Shown: positions 54,201-63,721 of the stretch, in pieces | Layout: each line of letters starts with the position of its first letter | Numbering within the stretch: position 1 is the stretch's first letter | Assembly: GCF_022200785.1 (NCBI RefSeq) | Contig: NZ_CP087585.1 | Coordinates: 2,542,001-2,606,000 of the forward strand | DNA: 64,000 nt | From: Pedobacter mucosus | GTDB lineage: Bacteria > Bacteroidota > Bacteroidia > Sphingobacteriales > Sphingobacteriaceae | Direction: 5' to 3' | Notes under the pieces: model-generated | What the model was told of the DNA's origin: nothing | Databases searched by the model: none | The model's input: only the letters and a program-made list of their open reading frames with translations | Translations under genes and position numbers: made by a program

Positions 54201-55853
54201 TTACTCGTAAACTTTAGATAGAAGAGAAGCAATGTATTTAGTAATATGGAACAGCAAAATGTAGAGTAATAGCATTTGCAAATAGCCCCTTATTAAGAAA
54301 GTAAAAGGTCCGGCAACGCTTTCCGTTGGCAAATACTGAAATACTGATGTTAAGGCTAATAAGCCACAAACACTAAAAACTGTATTTCTTTGTGTAATTT
54401 TTCCTCGATAATATCTTAAGTTTCCTTTGATGGATAATTTATCGAATAATAAAAACACCGGAACCATTGAGAAGCCCAAAATGGCTAAATACCACCAGCC
54501 AAAACCAGCCATACCCGTACCAGAAATATGACCAACTCTAAAACCACCATATGATGATTTTCCTGCGCCAGCTAAACTGTAAATGTAATCTCCGAATGAT
54601 TGTGCATAGAGCATTTCTTTATCAACATCTGGCTTAACCAACTTTAAAACCGGTTCTGGTAATGCGCCCCAAACATAGTTAATGGTGAAAGAACGCATAT
54701 CAGGATTGTTATCTCCTATTATTCTTCCTTGAACCAAACTTGCATCGTTGAATTTAATATTTGCAAATCGAGCGGTAAAAATGTTATCTAAATACTTTTC
54801 ATCCCAATCGCTTACATATACTTTATCGGCAGCCTCACGAGCCCTAATGGCTTCTTTATTCTGAAAAGCGACAATTGTTTGTTGTATAAGTTCTGTTTTT
54901 GAGATATCGTTTCTTTCGCCACGAACAATCAGCATTGCTGTACCTAAATCAGAAAACGGACCTAATAAAAGCCAAATTAATACGGTGCTAATTACTACAA
55001 TTTTTAAATTGACTACCGGAACTTTAAATATGCCTAACAATAAACCCAGCATATAAGAAAATCCTAAAGATGTAAAGCCTAACATAAATACACCTCTGCT
55101 ATTTCTTGCCATGCTAATTGCAAATAGCGCAATTGTAAATACGATTAACCAGGTAATAACAGATTTGGGTGTTTTTTTTGAACTTCCAAATAGTGCTTTA
55201 AAGGGTATAAAAAATGGTGCGTATGAAAATGAATATAAAGCCTGAATTATTTTATCTGCTGCAGATCCGGTAACATCTGATGCTGAACCTTTAGTATATA
55301 CAAAACCGTAAATATTTGCCAACAAACCTAAACCACCCATCAACCAGAGTTGCATATCAGTTGGCGGCGTAAAAAAGCCTAGTTTTTTTAAAATTGAATT
55401 AGATCTTTGTGTTTGAGTTGGTAAAAACCGATACAAATAATGCGCTAAAAATAAAACGGCCAATGCTGCTGCCGAATGAAAAAATACTTCATAAGGTAAA
55501 TCAAGGTTATAAACCAATGGTTTAAATTCCATCGAAGTAAACAACAATGGAAAATAGAACTGGGTTGACGTAAAGCCAATTATGATTAATGCTGATAAAG
55601 GGTATTTTTTTAACATACCCTCCGTCATAAAAAAGGTTGTTAAAATTAACCATGCAACAGCAACATAAGCGATTGCTGCTAAATTAGCCTCTTCCCAAAA
55701 AAAGTAACATTGAAAACCAATCGCTACTGCTAAAATGATTTTTGACCAAAATATAGCATCTTCTAAAAAACCAGTTCCAATTAAAGTTTTCTGTAATGGA
55801 ATTGTGATTCTTTCTGTAGCTACATATTTTTGATTATTGACGGTTAAACTCAT
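54201..55853 (-). CDS. Putative O-antigen/exopolysaccharide polymerase (Wzy-like)
   Basis: 550 residues with about 11-13 hydrophobic helices and a large loop (about 310-430) rich in charged residues, the usual Wzy layout. Sequence is poorly conserved in this family, so the call rests on topology and on position directly after the flippase gene, with a 4-bp ATGA overlap. It would join lipid-linked repeat units on the periplasmic side of the inner membrane. Confidence 0.8.
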   Translation of the reverse strand: MSLTVNNQKYVATERITIPLQKTLIGTGFLEDAIFWSKIILAVAIGFQCYFFWEEANLAAIAYVAVAWLILTTFFMTEGMLKKYPLSALIIIGFTSTQFYFPLLFTSMEFKPLVYNLDLPYEVFFHSAAALAVLFLAHYLYRFLPTQTQRSNSILKKLGFFTPPTDMQLWLMGGLGLLANIYGFVYTKGSASDVTGSAADKIIQALYSFSYAPFFIPFKALFGSSKKTPKSVITWLIVFTIALFAISMARNSRGVFMLGFTSLGFSYMLGLLLGIFKVPVVNLKIVVISTVLIWLLLGPFSDLGTAMLIVRGERNDISKTELIQQTIVAFQNKEAIRAREAADKVYVSDWDEKYLDNIFTARFANIKFNDASLVQGRIIGDNNPDMRSFTINYVWGALPEPVLKLVKPDVDKEMLYAQSFGDYIYSLAGAGKSSYGGFRVGHISGTGMAGFGWWYLAILGFSMVPVFLLFDKLSIKGNLRYYRGKITQRNTVFSVCGLLALTSVFQYLPTESVAGPFTFLIRGYLQMLLLYILLFHITKYIASLLSKVYE

Positions 55854-57394
55854 AAATAAGGTAATAAAAGCTTAATGCCAGGAACCGTAGATATAATACT
55901 TTTAGCTCTGTCTGTAGCTAAAGTTGGCAAAACAGACCAGTAACGAAAGGTATTCCAGATAAGCAAAATCAAACTAATAATAACAATAAGCCATTGTTTA
56001 TTTGGCAGCATAATCATCGCCGCAATTGCAATCGATGCAATACATAATGAACTAAGGGAAATTGCATATGATTTTTGTGGCCAGATTAAATCTTGTTGAA
56101 TCAACCAGTTATTCGCAATTTTCTTAAAGGCAATACATGCTGCAATTTCCGCAGCAAGTAAGCTAACTCCTGCTCCAAGTATTCCAAAAAGTGGAACGGT
56201 AATAAAAATTCCTCCTATGGTAACTGCTGCACTCATGGCAGAAATTATTAATTGTGGCCTCAGTAAATTATTCCCTCTCACTATAGATACTGCAGGTTGT
56301 GCCATTGCATAAACTAAAATCCCGATAGACAAAACCGCAAACAGCCATGGATCAAAGGGAATTTTACCTCTTGTCCAGGTTGTATATAAAGGTTGTATAA
56401 AGGCCTGAACAACTACTAATGCTGGTGCAACAACTGCTATGGCTACTATCCAAACGGTACCAAATGCTACTTCAGTTCTTTCCTGATCTTTTTTATGTAG
56501 GAAAGTCATTAATTCAGGCATCAATGGATTTACAATCGTTCTTAAACCTTGTAAGGCAACATTAGAACCAGTTCTCATGGTCGAAAATGCGGCTAAACCC
56601 GCTGAACCCGTAAAAGGTGTAATAAAAAGCCTAGCGCCTTGTTGCCTAACATTATCTAATAACCCTGTAGCAGATAAAAATGTAGAATGTAAAAAGTTGT
56701 TCCAACCTAACTTAATGGACGGCTTAACAAATGATATTTTTTCTCTTTTTAATAAACGAATCATGTCAAAATATACTGGCGTATCGGTTACTATTCGTGC
56801 AAGAGCCATAGTAATACCAGTTTGCAAAAGGTTAGCGCCTAAAATAACAGCAACAGCGGGCGCTAAATTTAAAACTGAGCCAGTAAATACTGCCCACCAA
56901 GCCATCCGCGGATAATAACCAAAAGTTGCTAGTGCCCGGTTTAATAAACCGCCAACTGAACCGCATATTAACCAAATGAATGCTTGCATAAATAGAATAA
57001 TGAATGCATCCCTGATTCCCGAAGGATCGACAAAGAAATGTGAGTCTTTAAAAATTACATCAACAATGTTAAAAGAGTACAAAACAATAACCAATACAAT
57101 TTGAGCAAGGCCTAAAAGAACGCCAAATAGCACACCAGAGCATAAATACTTGCTAAATTTTCTTGTATCCGTTTTACCTATTTTTAAAAATTCATAATTC
57201 AAATATTCTTGATACCCAATATCCAACGAATTTAATAAGCCAGAAAAGGAGATAATTGCAAGCCATAAACCATAAGTAGAAACGCTCCAATAGCTTAAGT
57301 AAAGAGGAACTAATACGACTTGGGTTACCATAGTTATTGCTATTTGTGCCCAAGATGCTACTGTTCCAGAAAGTAATCTAGCTGATACCGACAT
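55850..57394 (-). CDS. Lipid-linked repeat-unit flippase (Wzx, MOP superfamily)
   Basis: 514 residues with about 12-14 membrane helices, starting SGTVASWAQIAITMVTQVVL. There is a conserved short loop NSLDIGYQEYLNYEF after the second helix, a feature of MATE-like polysaccharide exporters. It moves undecaprenyl-linked repeat units across the inner membrane. It lies between the Wzc-type kinase and Wzy-like genes, completing a Wzx/Wzy-dependent pathway. Confidence 0.87.
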   Translation of the reverse strand: MSVSARLLSGTVASWAQIAITMVTQVVLVPLYLSYWSVSTYGLWLAIISFSGLLNSLDIGYQEYLNYEFLKIGKTDTRKFSKYLCSGVLFGVLLGLAQIVLVIVLYSFNIVDVIFKDSHFFVDPSGIRDAFIILFMQAFIWLICGSVGGLLNRALATFGYYPRMAWWAVFTGSVLNLAPAVAVILGANLLQTGITMALARIVTDTPVYFDMIRLLKREKISFVKPSIKLGWNNFLHSTFLSATGLLDNVRQQGARLFITPFTGSAGLAAFSTMRTGSNVALQGLRTIVNPLMPELMTFLHKKDQERTEVAFGTVWIVAIAVVAPALVVVQAFIQPLYTTWTRGKIPFDPWLFAVLSIGILVYAMAQPAVSIVRGNNLLRPQLIISAMSAAVTIGGIFITVPLFGILGAGVSLLAAEIAACIAFKKIANNWLIQQDLIWPQKSYAISLSSLCIASIAIAAMIMLPNKQWLIVIISLILLIWNTFRYWSVLPTLATDRAKSIISTVPGIKLLLPYL

Positions 57395-57447
57395 ATTTTA
57401 AATGCGATGGCGCTCGTAAAATAAGTGCGCCAAAAGATGTTTTTTTA

Positions 57448-59793
57448 TTAGAAACGTAAAGAAAAATTGCTAAATGCTGGCTTCACATATGATTCTGCTG
57501 CATAATAACCGTAATCAACAGAGTAACCATAACGATTATCCATAAATACACCATTAAAAACCAAAAACAAGTTTGATACTTTATTAGCCGAATGCAATTC
57601 CTCTATAAATCTTAATTCTGATTTTGAAGTATGATTATGGCGAATTAAATACAAGCATATATCGCAGAATGGCGCAAGTATTAAACCATCAGTAACTAAA
57701 TGCATTGGCGGCGAATCAATCAGAATTTGATCAAACTCTAACCTTAATTCATCTATTAATGTTCGGATATTTGTTCCTTCTAAAAGTTCTGATGGGTTAT
57801 CTGGAATAGAACCAGATCCGATTAAATATAAATTTGGATTTAACTCTGATTGAATGATTACTTCATTTTTATCAATTCCGCCTTTTAAGTAGTCGCTCAT
57901 TCCCAACTGACTCTCAGGAATTTGAAACAATTTAGAAAGTCTTGGTTTTCTTAAATCCAATTCAATCATAACCGTTTTCTTGCCAGTAGATGCTAAAGAC
58001 AGTGCCAAATTACTGGCAACAAAACTTTTGCCTTCGCCAGCAACACTCGATGACATTAAGATCACCTGGCCTTTGCCTACTTCCGATTGTTGAAGAATGT
58101 TGGTTCGTAAATTTCTGATTTGTTCTGTTATGGCGTAAGCGCCTTTGTTTAACATTACCAATTCACTTTTTTGTGGCTCTTGAATTAATTCTGCAATCAC
58201 CGGTGCGGAAGTTCCACTTTCAATATCCTTAATGGTTAAAATTCTATTTCTAAGCGCATCTCTACTGGTTATTAAAGTAATCGGTAAAATTAAACCTGCA
58301 AGTAAAGCTAAAGTTAATGGTCCTTTTTTCTTTGAATCTGGATTGCCTACATACGCGTTTTCAACAATTCTAGCATCTTTTAAAGTAGATGCATAACTTA
58401 AAGCAACCTCTTCTCTTTTTTGCAATAAATAAACATACAAACTTTCTTTGTTGTCTCTTTGTCTTTTGATGCTAACATATTTTCGTTCCTGACCAGGAAT
58501 GTCTCTTATAGAACCTTCATAACCCGAACTAATTTTATTCAATTCGCGATTGGTGTTTATTAATGATGCTTTTATATTTTTAATGGATTCCCTAATTGCT
58601 CCTTTAATACTTTTTACTTCACTATTTACAGAATAAAAAATTGGATTATTTTCTGGAGCAGTAGCTAACAATTGATCTCTTTCTAACATTAGCGTACTCA
58701 ATCTACTAACTAGGCTTATTAAATTAGGATCGGTTATTCCAATTGTTGCTGGCGGATTATCGCTTCCTTTTGTTGAATTAACATAATTTTCTATTCCTCT
58801 TATTACATTAAGCTGAACATTAACCTCGCCCAAACGACCATCATTCGATTGAATGTTGTTTAAATAATATTGAGACTTAGATGAAATATCTGTTAAACCG
58901 ATGCTGCTCTTATAACCTTCAACAGTTTTTTCTGCATCTGTTAATTCTGTTGATAAAGAGCCTAAGCGTTCATCAATAAATTTTAGTGTACTTAAGGTTT
59001 CTTTATTTTTATCAAGAATGTTAGAGTTTTTATAAACAACAACCAGTCTATTTAAAATCTGGATTCCTCTTAACGGAACTTCATCTTCCAAATTTAACTC
59101 CACCATAGGTGCAGATTTATTAAACGTTGCCGTTATTTTTTCTTGGTAGGCTGTTACCACATCTTCCTCAGGAGTTAAACTAACTTTAATTGTTTTGCCT
59201 AAGTACTTATTAAGCTTTGTTGTTGGCATTAATTTAATTGTACCAAATTCGGTTTTAAATGGCGCTGTAAATTTACCAGCCATTTCCCCTTTGTCAGTTA
59301 CAACACGGTAATTATCTTTATCAATAATTACAACTTTAAAATTATTACTATATAATAGTTTTGATGACCCTACAAGTTGAACCTTAAATGGCGTAGTAGC
59401 ATATATATCTGTCGTTTTATAATCGACTGTTTCTTTATAATTCGCCCATAACTGCAAATCTTGAACTACATCTCTAAGCAATGGTCTAGATTTAATAATC
59501 TCTACTTCACTTTCTACAACTTTTGATCCTGTAGATAGATTTAATTGCTCCAGCGCTGCTTCCTTCTCCTTGTTATCTTTATTTTTATTATCATTTATAG
59601 AGATTTTTGCCTTTACATGATATACAGAATTTGTAAACTGTATATATAGTATAGCTAGCGATATAGTTATGACCAGGCAGATTAAAAAGAGTGGCCAGTG
59701 GTAGAAATATTTACTTACTATTTTACCAAAATTGTTGCTTTTTACTTCATCCTTTTCAGTAAAGGGAGTATAAATAAATTGTTCCTTATTCAT
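57448..59793 (-). CDS. Polysaccharide co-polymerase/tyrosine autokinase (Wzc-like)
   Basis: About 781 residues from the ATG at 59793 (MNKEQFIYTPF); an ATG seven codons earlier is also in frame. TM1 is at about 28-50 and a Wzz periplasmic domain with coiled coils covers about 55-480. TM2 near 500 follows the conserved region GNPDSKKKGP. The BY-kinase domain (about 540-760) has Walker A SVAGEGKSF near 595, Walker A' VMIELDLRKPR and Walker B ILIDSPP. A C-terminal tyrosine cluster (RYGYSVDYGYYAAESY, six Tyr) is autophosphorylated in this family. It controls chain length and export. First gene of the exopolysaccharide transcript. Confidence 0.94.
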   Translation of the reverse strand: MNKEQFIYTPFTEKDEVKSNNFGKIVSKYFYHWPLFLICLVITISLAILYIQFTNSVYHVKAKISINDNKNKDNKEKEAALEQLNLSTGSKVVESEVEIIKSRPLLRDVVQDLQLWANYKETVDYKTTDIYATTPFKVQLVGSSKLLYSNNFKVVIIDKDNYRVVTDKGEMAGKFTAPFKTEFGTIKLMPTTKLNKYLGKTIKVSLTPEEDVVTAYQEKITATFNKSAPMVELNLEDEVPLRGIQILNRLVVVYKNSNILDKNKETLSTLKFIDERLGSLSTELTDAEKTVEGYKSSIGLTDISSKSQYYLNNIQSNDGRLGEVNVQLNVIRGIENYVNSTKGSDNPPATIGITDPNLISLVSRLSTLMLERDQLLATAPENNPIFYSVNSEVKSIKGAIRESIKNIKASLINTNRELNKISSGYEGSIRDIPGQERKYVSIKRQRDNKESLYVYLLQKREEVALSYASTLKDARIVENAYVGNPDSKKKGPLTLALLAGLILPITLITSRDALRNRILTIKDIESGTSAPVIAELIQEPQKSELVMLNKGAYAITEQIRNLRTNILQQSEVGKGQVILMSSSVAGEGKSFVASNLALSLASTGKKTVMIELDLRKPRLSKLFQIPESQLGMSDYLKGGIDKNEVIIQSELNPNLYLIGSGSIPDNPSELLEGTNIRTLIDELRLEFDQILIDSPPMHLVTDGLILAPFCDICLYLIRHNHTSKSELRFIEELHSANKVSNLFLVFNGVFMDNRYGYSVDYGYYAAESYVKPAFSNFSLRF

Positions 59794-59847
59794 AAGATTG
59801 TGTTTGGACAGCATTAGTATAGCTTATATATATACAGTGTTGAAAGA

Positions 59848-59866
59848 ATCAGACGGTTTGTCTGAT
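59848..59866. promoter_or_regulatory. Inverted repeat in the leader of the exopolysaccharide operon
   Basis: ATCAGAC (59848-59854) and GTCTGAT (59860-59866) form a perfect 7-bp stem with the loop GGTTT, about 55-75 nt upstream of the wzc start. It could be an operator or an RNA hairpin in the leader, perhaps related to NusG-paralogue loading. No U-tract is attached. Confidence 0.45.
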
Positions 59867-60390
59867 ATCCTCCATCAGCTGTTTATATTTGGTTATTTGT
59901 TTGAAATTTATTTGAAAATGATTTATAATATTTAAAGCTTCTGATAACAGTATATATATGTTATAAACTTCTAAATTTTTGATGGGCTGATATAGCTTCG
60001 CCACTCCACTTACAGCGAATGTTTTTTTTTGATTAAAGAAAGTACTTTAAGGATGTTTAAAACATTAAAAAGTATCTCCCTTATTTTTTTACTAAAGTAT
60101 AGGCTTATCCTTATTATATAAAATATTTAAGGCATATGGTCACCAAGTTGTAATTGTCACGAGCAAATTCGTAAACGGTTGTAAATTTTTTTTCAAGAAA
60201 AAGATACACTATTGAGCAACTAAAGTATTTATACTTTAAAATTTTATTCAAAACGCTTTAAACACTTGTAAAACATTCAAAACCACACATAAGCGTTTAC
60301 AACATTTCACAAAATGGTATCCATTTGTAATCTTATACATACAAGAAAGGTGATAAATAGTAAATTCGTTGATCCCTAGAATGAAAAAAT
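59867..60390. other. Divergent intergenic region between the exopolysaccharide operon and the upxY-like gene
   Basis: About 520 bp, very AT-rich, that must hold the promoters of both the roughly 25-kb minus-strand operon and the plus-strand antiterminator gene. TATATATATGTTATA near 59948-59963 is notable. No clear TAnnTTTG box, small gene or known RNA was identified. Confidence 0.4.
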
Positions 60391-60954
60391 ATGAAACAAG
60401 AAATGCTCTCAAAAAGAAGTGTCACAGGTCGTTTATGGATGGTAGTTTATACCAGATCAAACTATGAAAAGAAGGCACATCAATTATTACAAATGCAGGG
60501 TTTGCAAAGTTTTTGTCCGATAATAAAAGTCAAAAGCAAATGGGCCGATAGAATCAAAACCATCGAAGTTCCGTTATTCAAATCCTACTTATTTGTATAT
60601 GTAAATCCTTACGAACACTTACAAGTTTTGCAAACTACAGGTGTTATAAGTTATGTTAATTACTGCGGCAAACCGGCTATAGTTCCTCAAGCAGATATAG
60701 AAAGAGTTAGAGACATTATGAACCAGCATGATGATATAGAAAGCGTAAGTGCAAGATATTTAAAACCTGGCGATACGGTGGTTATAAATGAAGGTGCATT
60801 AAATAACAAACAAGGAGAAATCGTTAAAATAGAAGGTAAATCGGTATTAATTGTGATTAAACAATTGGACTGTGCCTTAATAGCAAAAATAAAAGTAAAC
60901 TATGGAAATATTCACAAGTCAGTTTCTGGTCCAGCAACCGCTTATCTCGTTTAA
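60391..60954 (+). CDS. UpxY/RfaH-like NusG paralogue (transcription antiterminator)
   Basis: 187 residues. The N-terminal NGN domain is at about 14-105 (LWMVVYTRSNYEKKAHQLL, VPLFKSYLFVYVNPYEHLQV), and a C-terminal KOW motif at about 125-160 (PGDTVVINEGALNNKQGEIV). NusG paralogues of this size in Bacteroidota (UpxY) bind RNA polymerase in the leader of one polysaccharide operon and prevent early termination. It is divergent from the wzc-led operon and the natural candidate to let polymerase read through its 25 kb. The start is the ATG at 60391. Confidence 0.93.
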   Translation: MKQEMLSKRSVTGRLWMVVYTRSNYEKKAHQLLQMQGLQSFCPIIKVKSKWADRIKTIEVPLFKSYLFVYVNPYEHLQVLQTTGVISYVNYCGKPAIVPQADIERVRDIMNQHDDIESVSARYLKPGDTVVINEGALNNKQGEIVKIEGKSVLIVIKQLDCALIAKIKVNYGNIHKSVSGPATAYLV

Positions 60955-60977
60955 TTAATTGGTATTGATAATATAGT

Positions 60978-61343
60978 ATGGAACTTCATCACGGACAAAC
61001 CGTTGAACGGATAATAAGAAGAAATGGATATAGCATTACTGAGTTAGCTAGGCTAATTCAGGTAAATAGAAGATCTGTTTATAACTGGTTCAATCAAAGG
61101 CACTTAAAGCCCGAAATTATTTTTAGAATAGGCTCGGTTCTTAATTATGATTTTTCTTCAGAATTTCCAAGCCTTTTTGTTAAGGGAGAAATTACAAGTA
61201 AAAACACAATTACTTACGCAGAAACAATGCCCGAAAACGAACCTGAATTAGAAATAGAACACATTGTTTGGAGAGATAAATATATTGATCTATTAGAAAG
61301 GTATAATGATTTGCTCCACTATTGTATGAAAAATAAATCTTAG
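60978..61343 (+). CDS. Small HTH DNA-binding protein with coiled tail
   Basis: 121 residues. The N-terminal helix-turn-helix (about 5-55) reads RNGYSITELARLIQVNRRSV followed by YNWFNQRHLKPE, an XRE/Cro-like or resolvase-like fold. The C-terminal half is acidic and helical (WRDKYIDLLERYNDLLHY), probably a dimerisation coiled coil. It is 23 bp after the upxY-like gene on the same strand, so it is likely cotranscribed and may regulate polysaccharide expression. Not a family I can name. Confidence 0.75.
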   Translation: MELHHGQTVERIIRRNGYSITELARLIQVNRRSVYNWFNQRHLKPEIIFRIGSVLNYDFSSEFPSLFVKGEITSKNTITYAETMPENEPELEIEHIVWRDKYIDLLERYNDLLHYCMKNKS

Positions 61344-61346
61344 CAA

Positions 61347-61625
61347 TTATTTTGATATTGGACTTACGATATTTTCAAGGAAAAATCCTAATTCTTTTAA
61401 AAACTTTAATTGCGGCCTTAACTCATCCACCATTGTGGATGGCTTGGCCGTGTCTAATATTTGGTCAGCAATGATTTGAGTCATCAACTCAAATCCTTTG
61501 CCTTCTGTAGCCATAAATGTTGCACACTGTTGAACAAAGCTTTCGTACTCTTTTATATTTAGGAAATGAGGTACTCCATTTATATTAACTATTGGCTGGG
61601 CAGTTGGTAGTAATTCTAGGGACAT
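61347..61625 (-). CDS. Small hypothetical protein
   Basis: 92 residues from the ATG at 61625 (MSLELLPTAQPIVNINGVPH); an in-frame ATG at 61682 would add 19 hydrophobic residues and is less likely. No recognised domain. The phrase GVPHFLNIKEYESFVQQCAT suggests a compact alpha/beta protein. It converges on the HTH gene with only 3 bp between the stop codons. Seen as real because of its composition and its tidy boundary, but with moderate confidence. Confidence 0.5.
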   Translation of the reverse strand: MSLELLPTAQPIVNINGVPHFLNIKEYESFVQQCATFMATEGKGFELMTQIIADQILDTAKPSTMVDELRPQLKFLKELGFFLENIVSPISK

Positions 61626-62257
61626 ATGTTGTTTTAAAAAGGTTAAATATAACAAGTTTAACCATTTGAAAATAAAAACCAACCATAAAAATTAATTTAT
61701 TACAATTTATGTTTTTAAGCTTTAATAGATTATTTGTTTAGGTGAAATAATATTGAAATTTTTAACTAATTACGACCTCATTTTCAGCGAGATCAAAACT
61801 TTTACACTGCCAAAATTACCTTTCTGTGATGAGATTTGGCACCACAAAAGTGCTGGAAATTTTCTCGAAACTTAAATATAAACGAGAAATAGTGGGGTTA
61901 TAAATTAAAACCTAATAATTTTTTACAAAGTTGATAAACAAAAATTTATAAATATGATTTTTAAGAAATCAGTTTATTGAAGGTTATTTATCTACTGAAA
62001 AAAGCAAAAAGAATCTAGTTAAATCTTGTGTTAATATGTATAAACATGTGATTAAAACTGGTACTAGATCGCAAAATTTTTAGTTTTATTAAGGTGTAAA
62101 TTACACTTGTTGATTTGCAATATTTATAATTTATTTCAAGCTAGATAGGCACTATTTAACAATATTTCACTTGTTCATTGAATCTGGAACGCCGAATTTT
62201 TTGAAAAATAAATGTAAACAATTGCTCTTCTAAATATTTTTACTAACGCTTAATGGT
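61626..62257. other. Long intergenic region with a less AT-rich patch
   Basis: About 630 bp without a gene. Most is highly AT-rich. A patch at about 61765-61870 has more G/C and short inverted words (GACCTC...GAGATC; GGCACC...AGTGCT). No ORF of useful length, repeat of another part of the window, or known RNA was recognised. It should hold the promoter for 62258. Confidence 0.35.
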
Positions 62258-63697
62258 ATGGCATCTTTAATTAATGATAAAATATGGGAACTCTCTAAAA
62301 CAGTTCATGTACCTGCGAATTTCTCGCAGTTGCAAGCCTTAACCAAGCAACTCATTACAATTTATACGGAACAAGGCCGGATTGATGAAAATCCGTTCAG
62401 CGCTACGTTAAAGAGAAAAATCGGCATTCCTGAGGCAAAACTTAAATCCAAGTTAATAGGTAAAACCTGCTTAATTACAGGTGGTTTAGGCTGTGTAGGA
62501 AGTGTTTTGATTAATAAATTATTAGCTTTTAATGTAAAAAGTATTATCGTAATTGATAAAGTAACAGCAAATAAGGAAACTGAAAATAAGGATCCCCGAA
62601 TAATATATATTGAAGCTGATATTTGCGATTCTGAGAAATTAAAAACAATATTTCAAGCCAATAATCCTGACTATGTTTTTCATATTGCAGCACAGCGAGA
62701 TCCAGGTTATGCAGAAAAAAATATCTTAGAAACTATACAAACCAATATTTTAGGTACACACAATGTTATTTTAGCTTGCGAGAAAACTAAATCTGTTAAA
62801 GATTGTGTTTTTTCATCAACAGGTAAAGCAAGTCGATATTATACTACTGAAATTTACGCAGCTACAAAAAAGTTTTGCGAATATATGTTCGATTCATATG
62901 CTAAACACAGCCGGGTTCGCTATGCGATGGTAAGATTTACCCACGTTTTAGATAACAGCTTAATGCATGAAGAATTACGGAATTTAGAAAATAAAAAATA
63001 TTTAGAGGTTCATAGTCAAGGCAAATATGTTACTGCCCAAAATGCCGGTGAAGCTGGAGATTTATTGCTTAATGCCTTAATATCATCACAAAAAGGCATT
63101 TGTAATTTTTCTATCGTTAAACAACTTGAGTGGCCAGTAGAAAGTTTAGAGGTTGCGCTTTTCTATTTAAAACAAGCACAAAGCGATTTGCCAATAATTT
63201 TTAAAGGCAACCCACCCGGCTATTGCGAAAAATTTTTTAGAGGCCAAATGGATTGGTCAAATCCTCAGGATTTAAACTTGCTCATAAATGTTTACGAAAC
63301 AAGAAAGAGTTCGGTAAATGCAGCTGAAGATATTATTACTTCGCAAATTCCTGCTACAAATTTCCTAATTCTTCAAAACGCCTTATTTATTTTAAAAAGC
63401 GCCAATAATGAATATAGCGCTAAGGCTTGTCTTTTAGCCGAGCTGAAAAATGTTGTTCAAGCTGCCCTAAACAAGGTAGATCAACATGACACCATAAACA
63501 TTTTAGAATGGGGCTTGGATCCTAATGTTATGAAAGCGGAAAATACAACCATTACAGATTTTTGGCCTACTGTTTCGCTCTTATATAAAAGCTTGGAATA
63601 CTCTGAACACCAAACTCAATTGAATAATTTAATACGCAATGATTACTTTAAAATAATAGATTCTTCTTATAGCGCAACATACGACGGCGTTTATTAA
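62258..63697 (+). CDS. Atypical CapD/WbpM-like SDR nucleotide-sugar enzyme with novel flanking domains
   Basis: 479 residues. A roughly 65-residue helical N-terminus is followed by a Rossmann SDR domain at about 66-290: CLITGGLGCVGSVLI (Gly75-Gly81), AADxxH-like DYVFHIAAQRDPGYAEKN, Ser in FSSTGKASRYY, and Tyr200-x3-Lys204 in IYAATKKFCEYMF. The STGKA...ATKK pattern resembles the soluble catalytic part of UDP-GlcNAc 4,6-dehydratases (CapD, WbpM, PseB). The C-terminal about 190 residues are not recognised and there are no membrane helices. It is 24 bp upstream of a MoaD/ThiS-like gene, which suggests joint action in a sulfur-containing product or an unusual sugar. Substrate unknown. Confidence 0.78.
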   Translation: MASLINDKIWELSKTVHVPANFSQLQALTKQLITIYTEQGRIDENPFSATLKRKIGIPEAKLKSKLIGKTCLITGGLGCVGSVLINKLLAFNVKSIIVIDKVTANKETENKDPRIIYIEADICDSEKLKTIFQANNPDYVFHIAAQRDPGYAEKNILETIQTNILGTHNVILACEKTKSVKDCVFSSTGKASRYYTTEIYAATKKFCEYMFDSYAKHSRVRYAMVRFTHVLDNSLMHEELRNLENKKYLEVHSQGKYVTAQNAGEAGDLLLNALISSQKGICNFSIVKQLEWPVESLEVALFYLKQAQSDLPIIFKGNPPGYCEKFFRGQMDWSNPQDLNLLINVYETRKSSVNAAEDIITSQIPATNFLILQNALFILKSANNEYSAKACLLAELKNVVQAALNKVDQHDTINILEWGLDPNVMKAENTTITDFWPTVSLLYKSLEYSEHQTQLNNLIRNDYFKIIDSSYSATYDGVY

Positions 63698-63721
63698 ATA
63701 ATTAAATCCTTAAGAAATATA

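Noticed and set aside
61845..61866. TTTGGCACCACAAAAGTGCT as a sigma-54 promoter
   Set aside because: The -24-like half is good, but no TTGC stands at the right distance (AAGT there, TGC two bases late), and the next gene starts about 400 bp away.
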